Shown piece after piece: positions 9,496 through 18,186 of a DNA stretch of 64,000 nucleotides (positions are counted from its first letter, which is position 1; each line of letters opens with the position of its first letter). Where the stretch lies: positions 1 through 64,000 of the forward strand of contig CAMOJK010000005.1 in the NCBI GenBank assembly GCA_946616835.1, given 5' to 3'. The notes under the pieces are model-generated. The model did no database searches and was not told where the DNA came from. It saw only the letters and a list, made by a program, of their open reading frames with translations. The translations under genes were made by a program, and so were the position numbers. The stretch is from an uncultured Lachnospiraceae bacterium. Its GTDB lineage: Bacteria > Bacillota > Clostridia > Lachnospirales > Lachnospiraceae.

Positions 9496-10695
9496 ATGCC
9501 TGCAAAAGTTACATTAAAAAAGGGTGAGGGACGGCTGCTTAAAAGAGGCGGTGCCTGGATATTCGACAATGAGATAGCCGGTGTTTCCGGAGATTTCTCT
9601 AATGGAGATATAGTAGATGTGGCGGACTATGACGGATATCCCCTCGGAAAAGGTTTCATAAATGTAAACTCAAAGATACGTGTACGGATACTGACAAGAG
9701 ATCCTGCGCAGGAGATAAATGATGATTTTTGGAAAATGCGGGTAATGAATGCCTGGGAATACAGAAAAAAGACTGTGGATGTTTCTTCCTGCCGCGTGAT
9801 ATTCGGCGAGGCGGATTTTATCCCGGGATTTGTAATGGATAAATACGAAGATGTGCTTGTATTCCAGGCTCTTGCCCTGGGGATAGACAGGTACAAGGAA
9901 AAGCTCATCGGGATCGCAAAGGAAATCCTTGGCAGGGACGGAATAGAAATAAAAGGTGTATATGAGCGCAGTGATGCAAAGGAACGTGAAAAGGAAGGGC
10001 TTGAAAAAGTAAAAGGCTTTATAGGTGACGCGTTCGACACTAATGTGTCCATATGTGAAAATGGAGTTAAGTATATCGTGGATGTAATGGATGGCCAGAA
10101 GACCGGTTTCTTCCTTGATCAGAAGTACAACAGGAAAGCAATCTGGCCCATGGCAGGGGGAGCGAAGGTGCTGGACTGCTTTACCCATACAGGTTCCTTT
10201 GGCCTGAATGCAGCAGTGGCAGGAGCTGCAAGTGTTCTTTCTGTCGATGCATCTGAAAGTGCCCTGACAGTGGCGGCTGAGAACGCAAGACTTAATAATG
10301 TAGAGAATATTGTAAGCTACAGGTGCGGTGATGTGTTCGAGATACTGCCGGAGCTTATAGCTCAGAACGAGTCCTATGACCTCGTGATACTTGATCCGCC
10401 GGCCTTTACGAAATCAAAGAATTCCGTAAAGAATGCCTCAAAGGGGTATCGGGAAATAAATATACAGGGGATGAAGCTTGTGCGTGATGGGGGATTCCTT
10501 GCAACCTGCTCCTGCTCACATTTTATGACATTTGACCTTTTCAGTGAGGTCATAGCCGGAGCTGCAAAGGCTGCGCACGTGAAGCTGCGCCAGGTGGAAT
10601 TCAGGACACAGTCCCCGGATCATCCCATACTCTGGTCAGCGGATGAGTCATATTATTTGAAGTTCTACATCTTCCAGGTGGTGAAGGAGCGGTAG
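9496..10695 (+). CDS. Class I SAM-dependent RNA methyltransferase, RlmI/YccW-like (PUA + MTase)
   Basis: PUA-like N-terminus (GRLLKRGGAWIFDNEI), VLDCFTHTGSFGLNAA SAM motif, LDPPAF motif; start chosen at ATG 9496 after gcggaggtg; ORF track begins at 9469. Confidence 0.9.
   Translation: MPAKVTLKKGEGRLLKRGGAWIFDNEIAGVSGDFSNGDIVDVADYDGYPLGKGFINVNSKIRVRILTRDPAQEINDDFWKMRVMNAWEYRKKTVDVSSCRVIFGEADFIPGFVMDKYEDVLVFQALALGIDRYKEKLIGIAKEILGRDGIEIKGVYERSDAKEREKEGLEKVKGFIGDAFDTNVSICENGVKYIVDVMDGQKTGFFLDQKYNRKAIWPMAGGAKVLDCFTHTGSFGLNAAVAGAASVLSVDASESALTVAAENARLNNVENIVSYRCGDVFEILPELIAQNESYDLVILDPPAFTKSKNSVKNASKGYREINIQGMKLVRDGGFLATCSCSHFMTFDLFSEVIAGAAKAAHVKLRQVEFRTQSPDHPILWSADESYYLKFYIFQVVKER
10658..10695 (+). 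repeat. Left attachment-site repeat (attL), last codons of the RlmI-like gene
   Basis: TGAAGTTCTACATCTTCCAGGTGGTGAAGGAGCGGTAG; matches 16892-16929 except G/A at one position. Confidence 0.88.
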
Positions 10696-10761
10696 CTGCC
10701 AAAATCCATTAAAAAGCTTGAGTTTTCAAGGCTTTCAGCCGATTGTGCTTCTAAGGGAAAA

Positions 10762-10867
10762 TATCGTAACTTACCGTAAAATACCGCAATTTGGTGTAAA
10801 AATGGTGTAGTGAATGGTGCAGTAAATGGTGTAGTAAAAGAAAATGAAGTAGTAAATGGTGTAGTAG
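10762..10867 (+). repeat. Iterated arm-type repeats, left end of element
   Basis: TATCGTAACT/TACCGTAAAA/TACCGCAATT (10-bp period), then TTGGTGTAAAA, ATGGTGTAGTGA, ATGGTGCAGTAA, ATGGTGTAGTAA, ATGAAGTAGTAA, ATGGTGTAGTAG. Confidence 0.8.
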
Positions 10868-10901
10868 CAGATTAGTACGCATATAAAAGGTGATCAGTTC
10901 A

Positions 10902-10936
10902 AAAAGGCAGCCGTGAGACATACGACTGCTTTTTTG
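10902..10936 (+). terminator. Intrinsic terminator-like hairpin
   Basis: GCAGCCGT (10907-10914) / ACGACTGC (10922-10929) stem with T-tract, A-tract on the other side (possibly bidirectional). Confidence 0.65.
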
Positions 10937-10949
10937 TTGAAATAAATTA

Positions 10950-10988
10950 TGAAAAAAAACAAGCACTCACGTGCGTGGGTGCTTGTAA
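10950..10988 (-). terminator. Hairpin ACAAGCACTCACG/CGTGGGTGCTTGT with A-tract upstream (terminator for the minus strand)
   Basis: 13-bp arms with one mismatch; A8 on + strand equals T8 on - strand. Confidence 0.6.
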
Positions 10989-11126
10989 TCTTTGTTTGTA
11001 AATGAATTGGATGGGCGGCGTATCCATCATATCAGGTTCCCAGAAGGGAGTGCAGGGTGCCTTTCCTGCTCATCAATTACTTTACAATCTAAAATTAACA
11101 TATTTTGTTGATTCCTTCAATAAATA

Positions 11127-11402
11127 TCACTTTGTTTTAGGTACTTTTTTCAGCCTTCCGGATTTTATGTATGATTCTATTTTCTTATCCTTGACATCAA
11201 ACATAGTGGCTACAAAATATGTATTCTTTTTCATATCCAGTTTTATACTTACAAAGATATTGTCCTTGAATACTTTCACTAATTCTAAACTGCCACTGTT
11301 GTATCCCGCATAGTCCGGTGATTCTATTATTTCCGGCAAGTAGTCGAGGTATTTGGCGGCAGTAAAAACTGCAGTTCTGTCATGATAGTGAATAGCAGTT
11401 AT
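11127..11402 (-). pseudogene. Truncated remnant resembling a PBECR-type phage nuclease domain C-terminus
   Basis: Open frame ...HYHDRTAVFTAAKYLDYLPEIIESPDYAGYNSGSLELVKVFKDNIFVSIKLDMKKNTYFVATMFDVKDKKIESYIKSGRLKKV without an ATG start, cut off by TAA at 11403-11405. Confidence 0.5.
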
Positions 11403-11425
11403 TTAGATGTACATCGTAGGGAGGA

Positions 11426-12049
11426 ATGATTATTATGGGAAATATTTATGGTTATGCCAGAGTGTCGTCCCGTGAACAAAACGAGGACAGACAGATCATA
11501 GCACTGAAGGAAATGGGGGTGCAGGAGCAGAATATATTTGTTGATAAGCAATCCGGAAAGAACTTTGATCGTCCGCAGTACAAGAAACTTATAAGGAAAC
11601 TTAAACCGGACGACCTTATCTACATAAAGAGCATAGACCGGCTGGGAAGAAACTATAACGAGATACTGGAACAGTGGAAAGTGATAACAAAGGGAAAAGG
11701 GGCTGATCTGTATATCATAGATATGCCGATTCTGGATACCCGCCGGGAAAAAAATCTGCTAGGTACTTTTATAAGTGACCTGGTGCTTACGCTTCTGTCA
11801 TATGTTGCGGAGAACGAACGGGCAAATATCAGGCAGCGTCAGGCGGAGGGAATTGCACTTGCAAAAGCAAGAGGGGTTCATTTCGGTCGGACACCGAACC
11901 CGTTGCCGGAAAACTTCTATGATGTCTATCAGCAATGGAAACTAAAGAAACTCACGATAAAACAGGCTGCTTTACAGTGTGGAATGCCGCAGACAACATT
12001 CTTTGAAAGGGCAAAGGCATTCGAGAAATCCACCCTTCCGAAAGACTAA
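11426..12049 (+). CDS. Serine recombinase (resolvase/invertase family)
   Basis: YARVSSREQNEDRQ catalytic serine region, IDRLGRNY motif, C-terminal HTH. Confidence 0.93.
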   Translation: MIIMGNIYGYARVSSREQNEDRQIIALKEMGVQEQNIFVDKQSGKNFDRPQYKKLIRKLKPDDLIYIKSIDRLGRNYNEILEQWKVITKGKGADLYIIDMPILDTRREKNLLGTFISDLVLTLLSYVAENERANIRQRQAEGIALAKARGVHFGRTPNPLPENFYDVYQQWKLKKLTIKQAALQCGMPQTTFFERAKAFEKSTLPKD

Positions 12050-12050
12050 A

Positions 12051-12227
12051 AAATTCGGGAAAGTGTACTTTTCCGAATTTGTATTGTTTCTATCACTATG
12101 CAAAATTTTATCACCGTAATATATCAAAAACAAGTTTATCCCGAAAAAATGGAGTTTTTTATTATTATCAATATTAGTAAGACCTTTGCTTAATAGCATG
12201 TTCGGAAAAGTACACTTTTGTGAATGA
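12051..12227. promoter_or_regulatory. Candidate invertible segment flanked by inverted dyad recombination sites
   Basis: Site L 12051-12080 AAATTCGGGAAAGT-GT-ACTTTTCCGAATTT; site R 12198-12227; reverse complement of L shares 18 contiguous nt TTCGGAAAAGTACACTTT with R, same central dinucleotide in inverted orientation. Confidence 0.6.
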
Positions 12228-12299
12228 AAGGAGTTTCTTCGGAACAATTCATCATATTTACATTCTCGTTTAAGTGATTATAGGAGGTATAAAGGGAAA

Positions 12300-12746
12300 A
12301 TGGCTTTTGGGGATAGAAAAAAGAAAATTGGTGACCAGCTGATAGAGGCGGGGCTTCTGTCTCGTAAACAGATGGAAAGTGTGATTTTAGAACAGAAGAA
12401 TAATCATATGGGAATGATTGATACCATAATGGCGATGGGGCTTGTTTCGGATGAAGATCTAGCAAAATTTATGCATGAAAATCAGGGGTATGAGCTTGCA
12501 ACAGATGATGACATGAAGTCGGCTGATTCTCAGGCAATTGCTGCGGTAGGTGATGATTTGGTGAGAAAGCATGAGGTTATTCCTTTGTGTTTTGAGAATG
12601 GTAAATACATGAAGGTAGCCATGTCGGATCCTACGAACCTTGCGGTATTGGATGACTTGGAAATGATATCTGGCATGACAGTCATTCCATATTATGCACC
12701 AAAGAGGATGATAATTGTGTATTTGGATAAGATGTATAGCAGATAA
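12300..12746 (+). CDS. Stand-alone MshEN / T2SSE_N-like domain protein
   Basis: KIGDQLIEAGLLSRKQMESVILEQ and LVSDEDLAKFMHENQG modules as in GspE/PilB N-termini; no ATPase domain follows; RBS taggaggt. Confidence 0.7.
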   Translation: MAFGDRKKKIGDQLIEAGLLSRKQMESVILEQKNNHMGMIDTIMAMGLVSDEDLAKFMHENQGYELATDDDMKSADSQAIAAVGDDLVRKHEVIPLCFENGKYMKVAMSDPTNLAVLDDLEMISGMTVIPYYAPKRMIIVYLDKMYSR

Positions 12747-12774
12747 TCCACATAATGAGTAGAAATAATTAAAA

Positions 12775-13455
12775 TTGGGAAAAAAACAATTGCGAATATG
12801 TGGGGATAAAACAATGAGTACAAAAACAGAAAACCACAATAAGACTTTTAAAAATGTGCTTGAACAAAATAAAAATATTGCACATGGGTATTATGATGCG
12901 GCGGAACTGGTTAAAAACGGTATGCTTGAAAAAAACATAAACTATTTAGGATCACCCATAAAGACACTTTATGGGTTTTCTCTTGAAATTGCTTTAAAAA
13001 TGCTATATGCATATGATAATCGTTCAAGTATTAGTAGTTATGATGATTTATTAAAAGTGTTGAAAAAAGAAAGACACGATGTTAAAAAAATCTTTCACAA
13101 ACTATCTAACGCTACCAAGGCTAAATTACAGGAAAGTTATAAAAAAATTAATTCTGATTCTACTGAAGATATAGCTGTTGCAATTGGCAGTTTGGCGGAT
13201 TTCATTAAAGTACGATATCGTTATGAAACATCTGAAAAAGAAAGCAAGATAATTGCCAAACAGTTAAGTGATAGCCTTTGTGAAGATAGTGGTGAAAATG
13301 AATGCTATTACTTGCCATTTGCCCCTATTTATCCGGTAACTGATATAAGTAAAGATCCTGCTTTGTGTGAAGCGGTTCTTGAAGTGTTGGATAGCGATTT
13401 TGTGACCATAGTGGATTCTTTTACGAAAAAAGATGAAATAGACGAGCAGTCATAA
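12775..13455 (+). CDS. Hypothetical helical protein, possibly HEPN-like
   Basis: 226 aa ORF; SPIKTLYGFSLEIALKMLYA and RHDVKKIFHKLS resemble HEPN-like helices; likely start at 12814. Confidence 0.6.
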   Translation: MGKKQLRICGDKTMSTKTENHNKTFKNVLEQNKNIAHGYYDAAELVKNGMLEKNINYLGSPIKTLYGFSLEIALKMLYAYDNRSSISSYDDLLKVLKKERHDVKKIFHKLSNATKAKLQESYKKINSDSTEDIAVAIGSLADFIKVRYRYETSEKESKIIAKQLSDSLCEDSGENECYYLPFAPIYPVTDISKDPALCEAVLEVLDSDFVTIVDSFTKKDEIDEQS

Positions 13456-13500
13456 TTATGAATGTTATTTTACTTTTTGTATTAAAGGAGGAAAACATAT

Positions 13501-15051
13501 ATGCCGTTTGTACAAGCCAAATGTAGTAATTGTGATGGGATTTTATCTGTTGATGATAGTCTAGAGGCTGCGGTATGTCCTTTTTGTAATACCCCTTATA
13601 TTGTTGAAAAAGCAATAAATAATTATAGCGTTTCTAATGCTTTTAATGTGGGAAGTGGTGCAATAATTAATGTTATAGGTAATCAGAATAGTGATTTTAA
13701 GATAACGGCTGGAAAGCTTTGGGATTATGTGGGGGCAGCTACCGATGTGGTTATACCTGATACAGTAAAAGAAATTTCTTGTGCGGTGTTTGTTAGTATG
13801 TTAACTAATGAAGGCAAGAAGATAACATCAGTTGTAATTCCAGAAAGTGTTAAAAGAATAGAAAAAGAGACTTTTTTGAATTGTACTGAGTTAAAAACTG
13901 TCAATTTGCCCAATGGATTAGAATATATAGGGGAGGGGGCTTTTTCAGGTTGTAAAAAACTAAAAGAGATAAGAATACCGTCCAAGGTTACGGAAATAGG
14001 TCCGAAGGCTTTTTACAAGTGTAAAGAGTTAAATACTGTAATTTTACAAGAAGGGATACATAAAATTGAAGATGAGGCATTTTATCAATGTGAATCGTTG
14101 AAGGAAATTGATATTCCGTCCAGCATAGATCAGATAGGATATCAAACTTTTTCTGGGTGTAAATCGTTAGCCAAGATTAGTTTATCTAACGGAATTAGTA
14201 AAATTGAATATGGTGCATTTGAAAACTGTAGTTCACTAAAAGAAATAAAACTACCGAATAGTTTAAAAACAATGGAAGACGCGGCATTTAGATTTTGCAC
14301 AGCGTTGGAAACTGTAGAATTAGGTAATGGAATAGAGATTTTAGATAGAGAAGTATTTTTTGGTTGTTGTTCTTTGAAAAAGATTATTATACCGTCGGGT
14401 ATAAAATATTTGATGGGTGGTGCTTTTGCTAATTGCACATCGCTTAATGAAGTTACACTTTCAGAAGGCTTAAAAATAATAGGTGCAATTCGGATGCCTG
14501 AATCCGATTGGAGACTTCAATCTTATGAGTCAGGAATTAGGAGTCTTGATCCAGAAGATAAACAACCAGGTGTATTTCAAAATATAGCAATAAAAGAAAT
14601 CACTATACCTTCAAGTGTGGAAAACATTGGTACAGGTGCATTTGCGGATTGCACTTCATTAGAAAACATCACAATAATAAATAAAAATGTAGAAATTGGA
14701 TCTTGTGCATTTAGGGGGTGCAAGGTGAAACCGGATGTTTCACGACAACAAGAAAACAATAAAGTGAATAATCAGGGAAAAGATGGATGCTATATAGCAA
14801 CATCAGTTTATGGTTCGTATGATTGTCCTCAGGTGTGGACACTGAGAAGATATAGAGATTACTCGTTATATAGTAGTTTTGTGGGGAGAATATTTATTAA
14901 ATGCTATTATGCAACTAGTCCTACGCTTGTAAAATACTTTGGGGATAATCGATTGTTTAAGCGTTTCTGGCAAAAATGTTTGGATATTTTTGTAAGTAAT
15001 CTGCGTCATAAAGGCTATGAAAATACGCCGTATAGTGACAGAGATTATTAA
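13501..15051 (+). CDS. Zinc-ribbon + LRR_5 (BspA-type) repeat protein with conserved CYIATSVYGSYDCP C-terminal domain
   Basis: CSNCDG..CPFC ribbon, about 23-aa LRR repeats (AF..C.SL..I.IPSS...IG), terminal CYIATSVYGSYDCPQVWTLRRYRD domain. Confidence 0.85.
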   Translation: MPFVQAKCSNCDGILSVDDSLEAAVCPFCNTPYIVEKAINNYSVSNAFNVGSGAIINVIGNQNSDFKITAGKLWDYVGAATDVVIPDTVKEISCAVFVSMLTNEGKKITSVVIPESVKRIEKETFLNCTELKTVNLPNGLEYIGEGAFSGCKKLKEIRIPSKVTEIGPKAFYKCKELNTVILQEGIHKIEDEAFYQCESLKEIDIPSSIDQIGYQTFSGCKSLAKISLSNGISKIEYGAFENCSSLKEIKLPNSLKTMEDAAFRFCTALETVELGNGIEILDREVFFGCCSLKKIIIPSGIKYLMGGAFANCTSLNEVTLSEGLKIIGAIRMPESDWRLQSYESGIRSLDPEDKQPGVFQNIAIKEITIPSSVENIGTGAFADCTSLENITIINKNVEIGSCAFRGCKVKPDVSRQQENNKVNNQGKDGCYIATSVYGSYDCPQVWTLRRYRDYSLYSSFVGRIFIKCYYATSPTLVKYFGDNRLFKRFWQKCLDIFVSNLRHKGYENTPYSDRDY

Positions 15052-15081
15052 TATGAAAAAAGAATTTAGGAGGTATAAGTA

Positions 15082-15462
15082 ATGAGTAATGAAACAATCA
15101 ATCAAAAAGTAACATATTTGTTGACGTCTGGGAAGGGCAATCCAGTTGAGAAAACAATTGAGTTTGATGGGGGATTATTACAAAAAGATCTTCTTTTACA
15201 GTTATACTATTGTGATATGATGAAAATAAGAGCAAGAACTTTTGATGTGGTAAATTATGTTTCGAACTGGCTATATGCAAAATGTTGCCAGAATGAAAAT
15301 TTTGAAACACAGAAATGGGTAATCGTTCCTGGCTACGAAAGTTATCAGATATTGGCTCAGATATATGCTAAGCAGTTAATCGAGTCTGTTGAGGAAAAAG
15401 AGGGGAATTTCTTTATGCTAAGTCAGCAGGGTAAGGATACTTGCAAAGACTATTTAATTTGA
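15082..15462 (+). CDS. Hypothetical protein
   Basis: 126 aa ORF, RBS aggaggtataagta upstream. Confidence 0.65.
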   Translation: MSNETINQKVTYLLTSGKGNPVEKTIEFDGGLLQKDLLLQLYYCDMMKIRARTFDVVNYVSNWLYAKCCQNENFETQKWVIVPGYESYQILAQIYAKQLIESVEEKEGNFFMLSQQGKDTCKDYLI

Positions 15463-15701
15463 CAATAATAATTTGATTCTATGATAATGAATAATTTCTG
15501 TTGGTTATGAAAGAGTTTAATCTTTTATATTGAAAACATAGAATTCTGCAACTAATACATTGTTTTCAAAAACTAACAGCTATATTGTAGAAACAATTGA
15601 GAAGGTAATGTTCACCAGCGGTGGCGATTGATCTTAACAGATTTATCCCACCGTTTTTTATTTGCCGAAGGGCACAGCAAAAATGAAAGGAGTTTTTAAA
15701 A

Positions 15702-16793
15702 ATGGAGAAAGAAAAAATGGCAAGATTTATCAATCGGTTTGGAAAGCGACAGACATTGTATGCATCCACAATGACGGAGATAAGCAGAAAACTACGGGAT
15801 GAGCGATTTTATGATGACAATGAGCTTAATGTGGCTGACAGCACAATAACGCTGGATGAATGGTATGAGAAGTGGATTAAGACCTGTAAATCTCATTGCA
15901 GGGATACCACAAAGCGAACATACCAGATTCAGTACAATCGGCTTAGTCCATTGATAGGCTGGCGAAAGATCAATAAACTTAATCTTGTCATTCTTCAGGA
16001 TGCTTTCAATCAGTTGGGAAGCGATAAATCAAGAGAAGATTGTAAGGCACTTCTGGTTGACATTCTGAATAGGGCAGTGGAAACGAATCTTCTTAATAAA
16101 AATCCGGCAGTAGCGGTCAAAACTCGCCTAGTGAATAATCCAAAAGAAGAAAAGCGTATTCTGACAGAGGAAGAAACTGATATTCTGCTTGAATGTGCAA
16201 AAGACAGCATGATGTATCCGGTTTTTGTGGTTGCACTAGGAACTGGGATGCGTATAGGCGAGATACTTGGGCTGACATGGGACTGCGTGGATTTTGAGAA
16301 GTCCATAATTCGGGTTGAAAAAACACTTGTTTATATGCCTGGGAATGGAAAAGCAATCTACGAGTTTCATCAGCCAAAGACAGAGGCTGGAAGACGCCAG
16401 ATCCCTATGAGCAAGGATGTCAAAAAAGCGCTGCTTGCCCAGAAGGCATGGAAGGATAGAGTCTCAATTCGGCATAATCCCCGTCCGGGAATGGAGGATC
16501 TGGTATTTTGCAGCAAGACAAATAATCCTATAAATGAGTCAAATGTGAGAGGGGCTATAAGGTGGCTTGTAGAAAAGATCAACCGTATGGAATCTCATAA
16601 AGGATTTGAACCATTTACGCCGCATGGATTAAGGCATACCTTTGCAACCAGATGTATTGAAAAGGGGATGCGGCCTAAGACTTTGCAGAGAATACTCGGA
16701 CATAATTCTTTGCAGATGACTATGGATCTGTATTGTCATGTGGAAATTTCAACAATCTGGGATGAAATGGCTTTAATTTCCGAAATGGTATAG
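15702..16793 (+). CDS. int: Tyrosine-type integrase
   Basis: TGMRIGE, HGLRHTFA, GHNS and DLYCHV catalytic R..H-R..H..Y residues; N-terminal arm-binding-like segment. Confidence 0.96.
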   Translation: MEKEKMARFINRFGKRQTLYASTMTEISRKLRDERFYDDNELNVADSTITLDEWYEKWIKTCKSHCRDTTKRTYQIQYNRLSPLIGWRKINKLNLVILQDAFNQLGSDKSREDCKALLVDILNRAVETNLLNKNPAVAVKTRLVNNPKEEKRILTEEETDILLECAKDSMMYPVFVVALGTGMRIGEILGLTWDCVDFEKSIIRVEKTLVYMPGNGKAIYEFHQPKTEAGRRQIPMSKDVKKALLAQKAWKDRVSIRHNPRPGMEDLVFCSKTNNPINESNVRGAIRWLVEKINRMESHKGFEPFTPHGLRHTFATRCIEKGMRPKTLQRILGHNSLQMTMDLYCHVEISTIWDEMALISEMV

Positions 16794-16816
16794 CAGGCAA
16801 ACACCGGTAATAGAAA

Positions 16817-16842
16817 ATGGTGTAAAAATGGTGTAGTAGCAG
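16817..16842 (+). repeat. Arm-type repeats, right end of element
   Basis: ATGGTGTAAAA + ATGGTGTAGTAG + CAG, same orientation and sequence as left-end repeats. Confidence 0.8.
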
Positions 16843-16891
16843 TGAAAAACTGTATCAAATGCCCATGAATACTGGGGGTATTGTACTATGC

Positions 16892-16929
16892 TGAAGTTCT
16901 ACATCTTCCAAGTGGTGAAGGAGCGGTAG
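16892..16929 (+). repeat. Right attachment-site repeat (attR)
   Basis: TGAAGTTCTACATCTTCCAAGTGGTGAAGGAGCGGTAG, 37/38 identical to 10658-10695. Confidence 0.88.
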
Positions 16930-17175
16930 AGCTTCAAAACGGGGTAAGCTCGAACTTTCCGGCATTTGTGAGGCTGCCGGTTCCGAGGATCGGAAAGCTG
17001 TTATCATCCGGAGAGTATTCCATGCGTTCATAATCATCACCGGTGAAAGAGGGATTGGGTTTCGAAAATATGCCGCGCACCTTCTCCAGCTTATTCCTAG
17101 ATTCTGATGCAAGATGAAAAATACTTGGAGATTGCAAATATAGGATGACTGTTTACGAGTTTGACTACGGATATA

Positions 17176-18186
17176 TTAAACAGTTGTGTTAGAGGATGAA
17201 GCTTTGTATGCGGCAAGCTGCGCCTTTAACTCAGCATTTTCCTGCTGGCTTTTATCGAGAGCTGCTTCGGCTGCGCTGAGTTGGGCTTCAGCATCATTAC
17301 AGCGTTTGGTCAGGTCATCGATCATGTATTTGGTTGTATTGCGGTCCATTATCCTGAGGGCTTCCGAAAACATGCCGATCACCTCCTCCGGCTTATTCCT
17401 GAATTCAGCAATATCTCTGTACAGAGGGATGAATTCAGGGTGAAAGTGTACAAGCTTAACTATTTCATCTGGCTTTTCAAATGTAAAGAATGAAAGCCAT
17501 GCATTCCGCTTGCTGTCAATTATATTGTGCATTTGTTTCCTGAAGGTGTCAAGGGAAATATATACCACGTTGTCGAGAACAGTAACCTTTGCACCGCTGT
17601 TGTAACGGGTTACTTTCTTGTGTATGAACTTGGGTGCCACGGCAGAGAATTCTGCAGAACTCTTTTCCATAAGGATGATAAGCGTCACTGGCTTGAGATC
17701 TTTGTAGCTGAAACTTTCGCCCTTTTCGGAGCGTACCTTTCCGTACTGTCGCATTATCATGTCTGCCGTATAGCAGTCGGAACGTTCACCAGGAAAATAG
17801 TACCCTATACGCTGCATTTCTACGTTCACTATCGCACCGGTATCAGTTTTTACTATGATGTCCATGATGACCTGGCTGCCGGTTTCCGTTATGGCAGTGC
17901 CTTCCCTTGAAAGAATCTGTACAATATTTACCTTCTGCCCGAGTATTGCGGAAATCAACGATTCGATCCTTTCTGGGTGTACATCGGGCTTAAAGACATG
18001 CTGGAAAAATTTGTCCGAAAGAATCTGCAGTCCCTGTGAACCTTCTAAAAACGACAGGATGCTTTTCTGGTCATTGGCACTGAAGCTTTTCCATTCCTCA
18101 TAGAGTAGGCTGTTTTCAATGATGCTGATAATTTCGGGGCGTGGACGCTTATCGCCAAAGATTTCGCCAAATGTGAGTGTTGCCAT
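17176..18186 (-). CDS. Rpn-family / PD-(D/E)XK nuclease family putative transposase
   Basis: SDKFFQHVF, MDIIVKTDTGAIVNVEMQR (D..ExQ core), C-terminal coiled coil. Confidence 0.85.
   Translation of the reverse strand: MATLTFGEIFGDKRPRPEIISIIENSLLYEEWKSFSANDQKSILSFLEGSQGLQILSDKFFQHVFKPDVHPERIESLISAILGQKVNIVQILSREGTAITETGSQVIMDIIVKTDTGAIVNVEMQRIGYYFPGERSDCYTADMIMRQYGKVRSEKGESFSYKDLKPVTLIILMEKSSAEFSAVAPKFIHKKVTRYNSGAKVTVLDNVVYISLDTFRKQMHNIIDSKRNAWLSFFTFEKPDEIVKLVHFHPEFIPLYRDIAEFRNKPEEVIGMFSEALRIMDRNTTKYMIDDLTKRCNDAEAQLSAAEAALDKSQQENAELKAQLAAYKASSSNTTV

Larger units (their letters stand above)
10658..16929 (+). mobile_element. Integrative element inserted at the 3' end of the RlmI-like gene
   Basis: 38-bp flanking direct repeat (37/38), tyrosine integrase next to the right end, serine recombinase, iterated arm-type repeats at both ends. 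Confidence 0.85.

Noticed and set aside
10762-10867. Iterated left-end repeats considered as a CRISPR array
   Set aside because: Units are 10-12 bp, head-to-tail with no unique spacers, and no cas genes are present.
16934-17137. 67-aa minus-strand ORF just outside attR
   Set aside because: No recognisable family or clear promoter, and a competing overlapping 85-aa ORF; insufficient support to call a gene.
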